Origin: Rhizobium leguminosarum bv. trifolii WSM2297
Lineage (GTDB): Bacteria; Pseudomonadota; Alphaproteobacteria; Rhizobiales; Rhizobiaceae
Direction: 5' to 3'
NCBI RefSeq assembly: GCF_000271845.1
Contig: NZ_JH719392.1
Span: 424,945-488,944, forward strand
Length of the DNA stretch: 64,000 bases
A model generated the notes under the pieces. It searched no databases, was not told the DNA's origin, and worked only from the letters and a program-made list of their open reading frames with translations. Below are positions 42,804 through 51,994 of this stretch, piece after piece; the stretch's first letter is position 1; every line of letters starts with the position of its first letter. Both the position numbers and the translations under genes were made by a program.

Positions 42804-43721
42804 ATGAGACAGGGCGCGCGCATCTCCGTTCATCTGCTGGGCACCGCGTTCGTTGTCGGGCTTGCCGCCATGGGCGCGGCGACACCGGGCCGCGCCGAGG
42901 TCTACAAGGATTTCCGGGCGACGCTGAATTCGATGCTGGCCGGCATCGTCGGCGCGCCGGAACGTTCGCCGCGCGATCTGGTCATCAACGGTGAGCCGCT
43001 GGAGTTCACACCTTACCAGAGCGATCGCGGCATTTCCGAGATCACCGACGAATGGCTGCGGGTGCTGGCCGCCAATACCCGGCCGGCCTTGCCGAAGAGC
43101 AATGACAGCCAAGAGCTGACCGCCGTCATCGCCGCCAACATGCTGATCGTCCCGAAGGTCAGCCGCATCCGCGACGATCTTGCCGTCGTCGTTCGCTTCT
43201 TCGACGGCGACGGCGAGGCCGCGCTCGATTATCTCAGACGGCAGGACCCGGCACATCCTTCGGCAAAAGCGCCGATCCCTGGCGTCTCGATCATGATCCG
43301 CCGGCCGGCCGATGCGCCGGTGACCGAGGTGCTGATGAGCCGCTTCGAGGACGTCGCCTCGACGCTGCCTGCCTTTGCGGCCCCAGCCGATGCCAGCAAG
43401 CTGCCGCCGTCGCTACGCCCGCCGGCAGGCGTCGAGGTGCTGAGCGATATCGGCGACCGCGACCAGGGCCATACGTCGCGCACGGTCGTGTCGAAAGGCC
43501 CGCTGTCGGCGGCGCGCTGGTCGGATGCGCGCGCCGATCTGCTTGTCCGTGACGGCTTCACCATTGAGGCGCCGCCGGCGCAGCGCGGCGGGGTCACCGC
43601 CCTTTATGGCCGGCGCGGCAGCGTCGAGGCCAATGTTCTCTATACCCGCAGCAGAGCCGACGGCCGGACCGTCGAGGTCATTCAAATCAGGCAACCCTTC
43701 GTCGAAGGAATAACACCATGA
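42804..43721 (+). CDS. secreted protein of the Tad-like locus, unknown function
   Basis: This is a 305-residue protein with a signal peptide (LGTAFVVGLAAMGAATPGRAEV) and no membrane segment in the mature part. It contains no domain I recognise. Repeated mid-region motifs such as PGVSIMIRRPADAPVTEVLM suggest a globular periplasmic protein. It starts right after the pseudopilin stop and overlaps the CpaB gene by 4 bp, so it is part of the operon. It might replace CpaD or a periplasmic adaptor; this is inference. Confidence 0.65.
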   Translation: MRQGARISVHLLGTAFVVGLAAMGAATPGRAEVYKDFRATLNSMLAGIVGAPERSPRDLVINGEPLEFTPYQSDRGISEITDEWLRVLAANTRPALPKSNDSQELTAVIAANMLIVPKVSRIRDDLAVVVRFFDGDGEAALDYLRRQDPAHPSAKAPIPGVSIMIRRPADAPVTEVLMSRFEDVASTLPAFAAPADASKLPPSLRPPAGVEVLSDIGDRDQGHTSRTVVSKGPLSAARWSDARADLLVRDGFTIEAPPAQRGGVTALYGRRGSVEANVLYTRSRADGRTVEVIQIRQPFVEGITP

Positions 43722-44656
43722 ACTGGAAGCTCATTGCAGCCGTCATCGTCGGGCTCATCACGGGCGTTCTGCTCTACTTCTGGACCGAGAGCGTCAAGAA
43801 CGAGCAGGTGGCCTATGCCTTCATGCGGCTCCAGCCCGACCGGAAGGTGACCAGAGGTCAGGCGATCACGCCTGATATGCTGGCCGAACCGGTCATGCTG
43901 CCGGAAAGCTTCGGGGCGCTCGCCAAGCTCGCGGTGCCTGCGGCGAGCGCTTACCAGGAATGGCTGAAGGACAGGACGGCCGCGGCCGACATTCCGGCCG
44001 GCTCGGTGCTGCTCTTCCAGTATTTCGATGACAATGACGGCGGACGCCTGACAACGATGATTGCGCCCGGAAAACGCGCGCTCACCCTTCCCGTCAATGC
44101 GGCCGCAGCCGTCGGCCACTTCGTCGAGCCGGGCAGCTATGTCGATATTCTCGGCACCGTCGATGAGCCGGTCGAGCCGGTCGCCCCCGCCGCCGCAGCC
44201 CAGCCGGGAGCGCCCGGCCAGGCGCCTGCCGTCCCCGGGCAAGCGCCGGTTGCAGCCGGGCAGCCGCAGGCGCCGGCCCAGCCGGCTTCGCCGGTCGAGC
44301 AGATGCTGAAGAACTATCTCACCCAATATCCGGGCGCCGACGAGAACGATGTCAATGCCTACCGCAAACAGGCGCAGGACTATAAACTCGGCATCAGCTC
44401 GCGCACCCGCGTCGTCACCCGCACCTTCCTGCAGAATGTCAAAGTGCTGGCCGTCGGCGCGGCGACGACGGCGGAAGGTGCGGTCACCAAGGCCAATAGC
44501 ACCTACAACAACGTCACCGTCGAAGTGACGCCGGCGGAAGCGGAAATGCTGATTTTTGCCATGGGCCAGTCGAACGGCAGCCTGAACCTCGTGCTGCGCA
44601 ATCCGGCCGACAATACTGTCGAGGAACTGCCGAGCATCAACTGGACGCGTATGTGA
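43718..44656 (+). CDS. cpaB: Flp pilus assembly protein CpaB/RcpC
   Basis: This is a 312-residue protein with an N-terminal membrane anchor (LIAAVIVGLITGVLLYFW) and a SAF-type domain (RGQAITPDMLAEPVMLP, then ALTLPVNAAAAVGHFVEPGSYVDIL). An unusually long Ala/Pro/Gln-rich linker (about 150-200) leads to the RcpC part (TRTFLQNVKVLAVGAAT, VTVEVTPAEAEML). In canonical systems CpaB contacts the outer-membrane secretin, which is absent from this locus. Confidence 0.85.
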   Translation: MNWKLIAAVIVGLITGVLLYFWTESVKNEQVAYAFMRLQPDRKVTRGQAITPDMLAEPVMLPESFGALAKLAVPAASAYQEWLKDRTAAADIPAGSVLLFQYFDDNDGGRLTTMIAPGKRALTLPVNAAAAVGHFVEPGSYVDILGTVDEPVEPVAPAAAAQPGAPGQAPAVPGQAPVAAGQPQAPAQPASPVEQMLKNYLTQYPGADENDVNAYRKQAQDYKLGISSRTRVVTRTFLQNVKVLAVGAATTAEGAVTKANSTYNNVTVEVTPAEAEMLIFAMGQSNGSLNLVLRNPADNTVEELPSINWTRM

Positions 44657-44678
44657 CAAGTCGCGGGAGAGTAAAGCC

Positions 44679-46577
44679 ATGCTGTTGAAGATTTCCTATG
44701 AGGACGGCAGCGGTCGGGAGGTGATCCCGCTTTCGGCGAACGAGACCTATTTCGTCGGCGAGAGCAGCACGCTGACGCTGCCGGCCGGTGCGGGCGTCGT
44801 GCGGCTGCGCGGCAGCCATGTCTCCTCGCCGCAATTCGTGCTCCGCAAATCCGGTCAGGGCTGGTCGGTGCAGCATCATGGCCGCAACCCGACGCGCGTT
44901 GACGACCAGCCGCTCAGGGCAGGCACGCCGGTTGCGGTTTCGGCCGGCATGTCGATCTGGGTGCCGAACGTCACCATCGAATTGGTCGAGCCGACTGCTG
45001 CCGCCGAGGCGGTGACGCAGTTTCCGGACCAGGAGCGGGTGCTGGCGTTGCAGATGGAGATACATGAGCGACTGCTAAAGGACACGCAATATGACCGGCT
45101 GGTGAAGTCCTCCGATTTCGGTCGCGAGGATACGCGAAACCGCATTCGCGAGCGTCTCGACATGTTCATCAAGGAGGCGCTGGACGCTGCACCCCAGGAT
45201 CTCGTCATCCTCGTCATCAAGAACGCCGTCTATCGCTGGCTGGCAAAACGCATCGCCCGGACCGGGCGGCGCGACGCGTCGTCGAATGCCGCAAGCCTGT
45301 TGCGCGAGGAGCAGGACAATCGCCGCCTGTTCGATGTCGGCAAGGCGCTGATTTCGGCGCTGCAGCTGAAGCTGAATTTCGAATCCACCCGCGCCGACTT
45401 CGCCCAGCTCGACACACGTTTCAGCGCCGCCTTCCAGTCCCGCCAGGCCCTCTTCAATGCCGGCGACCGCTACGAGATCGCCCATATGCACCTGCGCTCC
45501 AATATCGAGGAGCTGATGTACCGCTGGGGTACGATCTCGGAGCTGATGGATCTCGATGTCATCTCGGAAATCATGGTGACGCGCTACGACGAGATCTACG
45601 TCGAAAAATTCGGCCTGCTGGAACGTTATCCCTTTGCCTTTGCCAATGAGCGGCAGCTGATGAAGGTGATCGAGCGCATCGCCGTCGATTCCAACCGCTC
45701 GATCAACGAGAGCGAGGCGATGGCCGACTTCCGCATGCCGGATGGTTCGCGCGTCAATGCGGTCATTCCGCCGCTGGCGGTCAAGGGGGCCTGCCTCACC
45801 ATCCGCAAGTTCGGCGGCAAGTCGCGTCTCGACATCAGCAAGCTGGTCACGGCCGGCGCGCTCAGCGAACCGATGCGCGCCTTCCTCGAGGCGGCCGTCC
45901 GCTCCCGCAAGAACATCGTCGTCTCGGGCGGCACCGGCTCCGGCAAGACGACGCTCTTGAACAGCCTGTCGCAATTCATCCCGATCGGCGAGCGTGTCGT
46001 TGCCGTCGAGGACACCTCCGAACTGCAGCTCGACGGCATCCATGTCGTCTACCTGCAATCGCGGCCGAAGACGGCCGAATCCGAAACCAGTGTCACCATC
46101 CGCGATCTCGTGCGCAATGCGCTGCGCATGCGCCCCGACCGCATCATCGTCGGCGAGTGCCGCGGGGCCGAGGCGATCGACATGCTGCAGGCGATGAATA
46201 CCGGCCATGCCGGTTCGATGACGACGGCGCATGCCAATACGCCGCAGGACATGATGACCCGCCTGGAGGTGATGGTGCTGCAGGGCCAGAGCTCGCTGCC
46301 TGTGATGGCGATCCGCCAGCAGATCGTTGCCGCCGTCGAACTCGTCGTGCAGCTGAACCGCCTGGAAAGCGGGCGGCGTGCGGTGACCGAGATTTCAGAG
46401 GTGATCGGCATCGATCCGGATACCGGTCTCGTCATCGTCGAGCCGATCTTCCATCTCGTCGGCCGCGCCGGCGGCCAGGCGGTGCATGCCTTCACCGGCT
46501 ACCTGCCGAGTTTCGTCGCCGAGCTCGTCGAGTTCGGGGAAGACGGTGAAATCGAAAAACTGGATATGTTCGTCTAG
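44679..46577 (+). CDS. CpaF/TadA ATPase with N-terminal FHA-like domain
   Basis: This is a 632-residue protein. Residues 1-105 resemble a forkhead-associated domain (YFVGESSTLTLPAG, LRGSHVSSPQFVLRKSGQGW, then RVDDQPLRAGTPV), although the usual phosphopeptide-contacting S-x-x-H is not intact. Residues about 125-410 hold the CpaF linker and N-terminal domain, Walker A GGTGSGKTT is at about 417, and RMRPDRIIVGECRGAEAIDM follows. It powers assembly with TadB/TadC. The FHA fusion is not part of standard CpaF and suggests coupling to phosphorylation or to the FHA protein at 48408. Confidence 0.85.
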   Translation: MLLKISYEDGSGREVIPLSANETYFVGESSTLTLPAGAGVVRLRGSHVSSPQFVLRKSGQGWSVQHHGRNPTRVDDQPLRAGTPVAVSAGMSIWVPNVTIELVEPTAAAEAVTQFPDQERVLALQMEIHERLLKDTQYDRLVKSSDFGREDTRNRIRERLDMFIKEALDAAPQDLVILVIKNAVYRWLAKRIARTGRRDASSNAASLLREEQDNRRLFDVGKALISALQLKLNFESTRADFAQLDTRFSAAFQSRQALFNAGDRYEIAHMHLRSNIEELMYRWGTISELMDLDVISEIMVTRYDEIYVEKFGLLERYPFAFANERQLMKVIERIAVDSNRSINESEAMADFRMPDGSRVNAVIPPLAVKGACLTIRKFGGKSRLDISKLVTAGALSEPMRAFLEAAVRSRKNIVVSGGTGSGKTTLLNSLSQFIPIGERVVAVEDTSELQLDGIHVVYLQSRPKTAESETSVTIRDLVRNALRMRPDRIIVGECRGAEAIDMLQAMNTGHAGSMTTAHANTPQDMMTRLEVMVLQGQSSLPVMAIRQQIVAAVELVVQLNRLESGRRAVTEISEVIGIDPDTGLVIVEPIFHLVGRAGGQAVHAFTGYLPSFVAELVEFGEDGEIEKLDMFV

Positions 46578-46614
46578 AGCGGTTCAGCGTTTCACGGAAG
46601 CGCAGAACCGCTCT
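46576..46614. repeat. palindrome between the FHA-CpaF gene and tadB
   Basis: AGAGCGGTTC (46576-46585) and GAACCGCTCT (46605-46614) are perfect 10-bp arms with a 19-nt loop. The element belongs to a repeat class common in Rhizobium. It may partly terminate or stabilise the operon transcript. Confidence 0.65.
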
Positions 46615-46639
46615 AAGCTTTTGTTTTTAGGGGGAAACC

Positions 46640-47503
46640 ATGGATATCAGCATTCTGCAGATTTTTACGGTCGCCCTCGGCGCGGTGACGGCGGGGCTGC
46701 TCGTCTGGGGCGCGCCGGTGCGCTGGCCGGCGCCGCTCTTGCGCGCGACCGAACGCGATATCGCGCTCGCCAGCGAGGCCGCGCAGGTCTTTGGGCGCGA
46801 TGCCGTGCCGCCCTATACGATGATCCTTGCCTACGGCATTACGGCGATCGTCGTTTTCGCAGTGGTCTCGCTGATCCTCGGACCGATTTTCGGCATCGTC
46901 GTCGCCATTCCGGTCGCCTTCTTCCTGCCCAAGGCGATGATCCGCTATTTCCTGCAGCGGCGCTGGCTGCAGATCGAATCGCAGCTTCCCTATGCCGTCG
47001 ACCAGATCGTCTCGGCGGTGCGCACCGGCAAGCCGCTCGCCATCGCCGTCAATGCGGTGGCCGATACCGGCCAGATGCCGGCCTCGCGGGAGTTCGAGCG
47101 CATCGCCCGCGAACAGAAACTCGGCATCGGCCTGGTCGAGGCGCTCGACCGCCACGGCCGCACCGTGCCGAGCCTGCACTTCAAGATGGTCGATGCGGCG
47201 CTTGGGCTCTTTGCCCGCCAGGGCGGCGACATTTCCGAGCCGCTGACCGAAATGTCGAAATCCTTCAAGGAAATCTGGAAGCTCGATCAGAAGATCAGCA
47301 CCTCGTCGTCGCAGGCGCGCATGAATTTCCGCGTCGTCAACGGCGGCGCGCTGTTCATGATCCTGATGATCTTTTTCGGCCAGCCGGAGCTGATCGACAA
47401 GGTGTTCGGCAACGCCATCGGCATCGTCATCGCGATCGTCGGCGCCATTCTTTATGCCACCGGCTTCTTCTGGATGCGCTCGATGATGAAGGTGTCGGTA
47501 TGA
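46640..47503 (+). CDS. tadB: Tad platform protein TadB
   Basis: This is a 287-residue inner-membrane platform protein of the GspF/TadB type. Segments are PPYTMILAYGITAIVVFAVVSLI, the cytoplasmic TadB core LPYAVDQIVSAVRTGKPLAIAV, and the C-terminal helix IVIAIVGAILYATGFFWM. It overlaps tadC by 4 bp. It converts ATPase motion into subunit extraction. Confidence 0.88.
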   Translation: MDISILQIFTVALGAVTAGLLVWGAPVRWPAPLLRATERDIALASEAAQVFGRDAVPPYTMILAYGITAIVVFAVVSLILGPIFGIVVAIPVAFFLPKAMIRYFLQRRWLQIESQLPYAVDQIVSAVRTGKPLAIAVNAVADTGQMPASREFERIAREQKLGIGLVEALDRHGRTVPSLHFKMVDAALGLFARQGGDISEPLTEMSKSFKEIWKLDQKISTSSSQARMNFRVVNGGALFMILMIFFGQPELIDKVFGNAIGIVIAIVGAILYATGFFWMRSMMKVSV

Positions 47504-48405
47504 TGTCCCAGATCCCGCTCGCCCCGATCGCCGTCGTCTTTGCCGGCATCACCGCGGCCCTCTTCGTCTGGTGGATCGGCGATCTGCTCGGCAGCATCCA
47601 GGTGGTGCGCCGGTCCCGCAGCGGCGATGGCCCGCCACCCAATATCGTCGACAGCATCGGCATGCGCACGCCGGTTGAATTCGTGCTGACCCATTTCGAG
47701 CCGCTGCTTGCCGATTATGGCGCGCAACTCGAACAGAAGCTGATCTATGGCGGCCGGCCGTTCGGCGGGGTGACGGGGCGGGAATATATCGCGCTTCTCG
47801 TCGTCATGAGCCTGTTCGGCTTCATCCTGCTCGGCGTGCTGTTCGGCATTGCCAGCGGCAGCATCATCGGCGGGCTGGTGGCCGGGCTGATCCTCGGGCT
47901 GATCCCCGCCATCTATTTCTGGGTGGTCGCCGACGACAAGATGCAGGACCGCAAGGAACGCATCTCGCGCGAATTTCCCTATTTCCTCGATCTCGTCGTC
48001 ATGACGCAGCAGGCGCAGGCAACGCTGCCGGAAAGCCTCAGGCTCTATGCCGAGGCGGCACCGGGCACTGTGATGAGCGAAGAGATCGATCAGACGCTGA
48101 AGGACGTGGCGCTCGGCACCGGCATGGTCGAGGCGCTGCAGCGCCTGGAGCGGCGGATGACTGCCGAGGAGGTCATCCGCGTCATCCGTGCGGTGATTCA
48201 GGGCGAGGTCGAGGGCAGCAACCGCGTCGAGCTGTTGCGCGAACACGCGCGCGACCTGCGCTTCCGCCGCTGGGAGAAAGCCGACCGGGCGAGCGAAAAG
48301 CTGAAAGCCAAGATCGTCATGCCGGCGATGATGATCGTCGTGTCGATCCTTCTTCTGGTGCTGGCGCCGGCAATTGTCGAGATGATGTCGAGTGGGATGT
48401 TCTGA
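47500..48405 (+). CDS. tadC: Tad platform protein TadC
   Basis: This is a 301-residue second platform protein. GspF-type core segments are FPYFLDLVVMTQQAQATLPESL and REHARDLRFRRWEKADRASEKLKAKIVMPAMM, ending in PAIVEMMSSGMF. The ATG at 47500 overlaps tadB. TadB and TadC heterodimerise in the inner membrane. Confidence 0.88.
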   Translation: MMSQIPLAPIAVVFAGITAALFVWWIGDLLGSIQVVRRSRSGDGPPPNIVDSIGMRTPVEFVLTHFEPLLADYGAQLEQKLIYGGRPFGGVTGREYIALLVVMSLFGFILLGVLFGIASGSIIGGLVAGLILGLIPAIYFWVVADDKMQDRKERISREFPYFLDLVVMTQQAQATLPESLRLYAEAAPGTVMSEEIDQTLKDVALGTGMVEALQRLERRMTAEEVIRVIRAVIQGEVEGSNRVELLREHARDLRFRRWEKADRASEKLKAKIVMPAMMIVVSILLLVLAPAIVEMMSSGMF

Positions 48406-48407
48406 TC

Positions 48408-49283
48408 ATGGCCTTTTCCTTCTTTCGCGGAAACAAACCAAGCCTTTTACAGACCGGCCCCGGCGGCCAGAGCCGCAGCCATGTGCTCGACCGGCCGGAG
48501 ATGTCGATCGGTCGGGCGTCGAATGCCGATATCGTCGTCGACGATCCGTTTCTGGCGCCGATCCATGCGCGCATCGAAAAACAGAGCGACGGCGGCTTCA
48601 TCATTCGACGCATGGGGCTGAACCCGATCATGCTGCGCGGCGAAGCGCTGCTGCAGACGGCCTCGCTGAAAGCCGGCGACAACTTCCGTCTCGGCAAGGA
48701 CGTCGAATTCCAGTTCGTCGTCAAAGCCGCCGCCAAGGAGGCGCCGAAGAAGGAGGCGGCCAAGACCGGTGACGATAAGCCGAAGAAACCGCTGCTCAAG
48801 CAGCCGGCCTTCCTCGCCGGCATGGGGCTCGTCTATCTCGCCATCGTCGGCATTATCGGCTACGTGATCCTCTCCGATAGCGGCCCTGCCGACGGCGGCC
48901 CGACGGCCGAACGCATCAATGCGGAAGCCGCCCGCATCCCGACATGCATCAAGAACGCCAGGCGCATGCGCCAGGTTTCCGAAGCAAGCTTCAACGGCGC
49001 CGTCGGCGGCCGCGTCGGCCGCGATGGCGATGCCACCTATGCCGCGCTTTCGCTGGCGGCCGAACCCGCCGATGACGCCGCACTGGCAAAGGCCGCCGAG
49101 CCGATCGTCGAGGCTTATAAACGCACGGCGCTTGCCGCCCTTGCCTCGGAAAACCGCGGCAACAAAACGCTGGCGCAGACGCTTTACCAGCAGACCTACG
49201 ATCTCGTTCCCGACATCAACTGCTCTGCGGCCCGTTTTGCGCTGCAGCGCCGGGCTGCCACGAAGCCGCCGGCGCGGCGGTGA
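48408..49283 (+). CDS. transmembrane FHA-domain protein of the Tad-like locus
   Basis: This is a 291-residue protein. Residues about 25-95 form a clear FHA domain (SIGRASNADIVVDDPFLAPI, with the G-R pair, His at 53 and Asn at 72). A Lys/Ala-rich linker and a membrane helix at about 134-156 follow. The ~130-residue C-terminal part (with Cys pair TCIKN / INCSA) is unknown and would be periplasmic. FHA domains bind phosphothreonine. No Ser/Thr kinase is encoded in this window, so the partner must lie elsewhere. Confidence 0.82.
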   Translation: MAFSFFRGNKPSLLQTGPGGQSRSHVLDRPEMSIGRASNADIVVDDPFLAPIHARIEKQSDGGFIIRRMGLNPIMLRGEALLQTASLKAGDNFRLGKDVEFQFVVKAAAKEAPKKEAAKTGDDKPKKPLLKQPAFLAGMGLVYLAIVGIIGYVILSDSGPADGGPTAERINAEAARIPTCIKNARRMRQVSEASFNGAVGGRVGRDGDATYAALSLAAEPADDAALAKAAEPIVEAYKRTALAALASENRGNKTLAQTLYQQTYDLVPDINCSAARFALQRRAATKPPARR

Positions 49284-49378
49284 TTGCCGGTTCTGTAGCG
49301 CTACTCACGAACATCCAAACCACGGCGCAAGAAGCGTGCCGACCTGGGGGCCGTGCTCGACCCCCGGAACCCGCCCGC

Positions 49379-50122
49379 TCATATGGATTTCAGTCTCGTG
49401 CGCTGCTCCAGCTTTTCCGCTTCTTCTTTACGCTCGCTATAGCGATCCGTGAGATAGGCAGAGGCGTCGCGGGTCAGCAGGGTGAATTTTACCAGCTCCT
49501 CGCAGACGTCCACGACGCGATCGTAATAGGGCGAGGGCTTCATGTGGCCGTCCGCATCGAACTCCTGAAAGGCTTTCGCCACTGAGGACTGGTTGGGGAT
49601 GGTGATCATGCGCATCCAACGGCCGAGGACACGAAGCTGGTTGATCGCATTGAACGACTGCGAGCCGCCCGACACCTGCATCACCGCCAGCGTCTTGCCC
49701 TGAGTCGGTCGCACCGATCCGACCGAAAGCGGGATCCAGTCGATCTGCGCCTTCATGATGCCCGTCATGGCACCGTGTCGCTCCGGGCTGACCCAGACCT
49801 GGCCTTCCGACCAGGCAGAGAGATCACGCAGTTCCTGCACCTTGGGATGGTTGGCCGGTTCCGCGTCTGGAAGCGGCAGGCCAGTGGGATCGAAAATCTT
49901 CACTTCGCACTCGAAATGCTCCAGCAGCCGGGCGGCTTCATGAGCCAGTAGGCGGCTATAGGATACAGCCCGCAGCGAGCCGTAGAGGATCAGTATGCGT
50001 GGCTTGTGAGCAGAAAACGCCGGACGCAATGCGTCCAGGTCCGGCTGGCGCAGATGATCTAGGGATGCGGCAGGCAAGTCAGACAACACGCTTGCCCTCC
50101 GCATCGAGGACTTGTTCGCCAT
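49379..50122 (-). CDS. arsH: arsenical resistance protein ArsH
   Basis: This is a 247-residue NADPH-dependent FMN reductase of the ArsH family, with the FMN loop [15 protein letters not shown] and [19 protein letters not shown]. It oxidises trivalent organoarsenicals or acts as a quinone/azo reductase. It overlaps the glutaredoxin-type arsC by 44 bp, and an alternative internal start at 50104 also overlaps. It is last in the ars operon. Confidence 0.9.
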   Translation of the reverse strand: MANKSSMRRASVLSDLPAASLDHLRQPDLDALRPAFSAHKPRILILYGSLRAVSYSRLLAHEAARLLEHFECEVKIFDPTGLPLPDAEPANHPKVQELRDLSAWSEGQVWVSPERHGAMTGIMKAQIDWIPLSVGSVRPTQGKTLAVMQVSGGSQSFNAINQLRVLGRWMRMITIPNQSSVAKAFQEFDADGHMKPSPYYDRVVDVCEELVKFTLLTRDASAYLTDRYSERKEEAEKLEQRTRLKSI

Positions 50123-50501
50123 CCTCCTTGGTGAACGCCCCCTTGTGGGTGTCCGGCAGAATGTCGAGCACCCGTTCGGAAGGACGCGACAGCCGCGTGC
50201 CGATCGGCGTGATTACGAACGGCCGGTTGATCAGGATCGGGTGTTCAAGCATGGCGTCAAGCAGCTGATCGTCGGTCAGCTTCGGATCGTCGAGGCCAAG
50301 TTCCGCATAAGGCGTGCCCTTTTCGCGGATCGCCTCGCGGACGGTGAGGCCGGCCTCCGCGATCATTCTGACGAGCTGGTCGCGGCTGGGCGGTGTCTTC
50401 ACATACTCGATGACCGTGGGCTGAATGCCGGCATTGCGGATCATTTCAAGCGTGTTGCGCGAAGTGCCACAGTCGGGATTGTGATAAATGGTGACGTCCA
50501 T
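50079..50501 (-). CDS. arsC: arsenate reductase, glutaredoxin type
   Basis: This is a 140-residue enzyme of the ArsC/Spx fold, with the catalytic Cys in [15 protein letters not shown] near residue 12 and the RP-containing C-terminal part [13 protein letters not shown]. It reduces arsenate using glutathione/glutaredoxin. The start at 50501 ([12 protein letters not shown]) was chosen over 50558. Confidence 0.93.
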   Translation of the reverse strand: MDVTIYHNPDCGTSRNTLEMIRNAGIQPTVIEYVKTPPSRDQLVRMIAEAGLTVREAIREKGTPYAELGLDDPKLTDDQLLDAMLEHPILINRPFVITPIGTRLSRPSERVLDILPDTHKGAFTKEDGEQVLDAEGKRVV

Positions 50502-50505
50502 GATG

Positions 50506-51545
50506 TTAGACCCTCTTAATGGTGGCGGCGCTGGTCTGGACGGCGGCGCCGCGCTCATACCAGCCCTTGCTGCGGTTGACGATCCAGACGACCGACAGCA
50601 TCACCGGCACCTCGATGAGGACGCCGACAACCGTGGCAAGCGCCGCCCCGGAGTTGAAACCGAACAGGCTAATGGCCGCAGCCACCGCCAGTTCGAAAAA
50701 GTTGGAAGCGCCGATCAGCGCCGAGGGTCCGGCAACACAGTGCTCCTCCCCGCTCATGCGGTTGAGCAGGTAGGCGAGGCCTGAATTGAAGTAGACCTGG
50801 ATCAGGATCGGCACGGCCAGCAGCGCGATGAGCGCCGGCTGGACGATGATCTGTTCGCCCTGGAAGCCGAACAGCAGGACCAGGGTGGCGAGAAGCGCCA
50901 GCAGGGACACTGGCTGCAGCCTGGCGCCGAGGCGGTTGACGTCAGTCATGCGGCGCAGGATCTGCGCGACGATCACGGGGAGGACGATGTAAAGCACCAC
51001 CGACAGGATCAGCGTGTTCCACGGCACCGTTATGGCCGAAAGGCCGAGCAACAGACCAACGATCGGTGCGAAGGCGACGACCATGATGGTGTCGTTCAGC
51101 GCCACCTGGGAAAGCGTGAAGTGTGGCTCGCCTCTGGTCAGGTTCGACCACACGAAGACCATCGCCGTGCACGGCGCAGCGGCAAGATGATCAGGCCGGC
51201 AATGTAGCTATCGATCTGATCGGCCGGCAGGTAGGGTCGAAACAAATAGCCGACGAACAGCCAGCCGAACAGCGCCATCGAGAACGGCTTGACGGCCCAG
51301 TTGACGAAGAGCGTGACACCGATGCCGCGCCAATGGCGCCCAACCTGGCTCAGTGAAGCAAAGTCGATTTTCAGAAGCATCGGAATGATCATCAACCAGA
51401 TGAGCGCTGCGACCGGCAGATTGACCTTGACGACTTCGGCTGCGCCGATCGCCTGGAAGACGCCTGGCATCACATGGCCGAGGGCGACGCCGACAACGAT
51501 GCAGAGGAAGACCCAGACGGTCAGGTAACGTTCAAAAGTGGACAT
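50506..51545 (-). pseudogene. acr3: arsenite efflux permease Acr3, frameshifted
   Basis: Two frames together make one Acr3. The N-terminal part (51545-51138, MSTFERYLTVWVFLCIVVGV) ends in AGLIILPLRRARRWSSCGRT. The C-terminal part (frame to 50506, TMVFVWSNLTRGEPHFTLSQ) continues in another frame. The sequence around 51180 lacks one base relative to the expected ILAAAPCTAMVFVW codons. Acr3 exports arsenite through the inner membrane. The single-base lesion would truncate it unless it is a sequencing error. Confidence 0.8.
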
Positions 51546-51994
51546 GATTTTTCCCCCTGGGCTGTCTTGGTCAACAGCGCCGCCGAGGCCGGGCACAGGC
51601 CTGTAGCCTGCCGAGTTTGCAGGATTGCGGCAGGAGCCGTCGCACGATCCACCCTGGCGAAGCCGAGGCGCTCAAAAAACGGGATTGCCGAGTCCGTCAG
51701 CAAATAGATTGTATCGGCACCACCGCGCGTAGCCTGGACAAGCAACTGCCGGGTGATGGCTTCGCCATAACCGTGCCCGCGCTGCTGCGGCAGGACCACC
51801 AACGAACGCAGGAGCGCGCAGTCCCCGTAGTGTTCGAGGCCCCCATAGCCGATAGTCGCGCTCCGATCCGTAAACTGGAAGAAGCTGCGGCCGTCCTCGT
51901 CGAGATCATCGGTTGGAAGTTGGGCAGCCTGCAAAGCCGTTCGCAGGTCCTCATCTGCGCTGCTGACCGGCTGCTGGTCCAGTTCCCCGCTCAT
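51521..51994 (-). CDS. GNAT acetyltransferase, ArsN-like
   Basis: This is a 157-residue GNAT-fold protein with the acetyl-CoA loop QQRGHGYGEAITRQLL. The order arsC - GNAT - acr3 matches the arsenic-associated ArsN acetyltransferases. These are thought to act on arsinothricin or related organoarsenicals, or on glutamate-like compounds. Substrate not determinable here. It overlaps acr3 by 25 bp. Confidence 0.82.
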   Translation of the reverse strand: MSGELDQQPVSSADEDLRTALQAAQLPTDDLDEDGRSFFQFTDRSATIGYGGLEHYGDCALLRSLVVLPQQRGHGYGEAITRQLLVQATRGGADTIYLLTDSAIPFFERLGFARVDRATAPAAILQTRQATGLCPASAALLTKTAQGEKSCPLLNVT

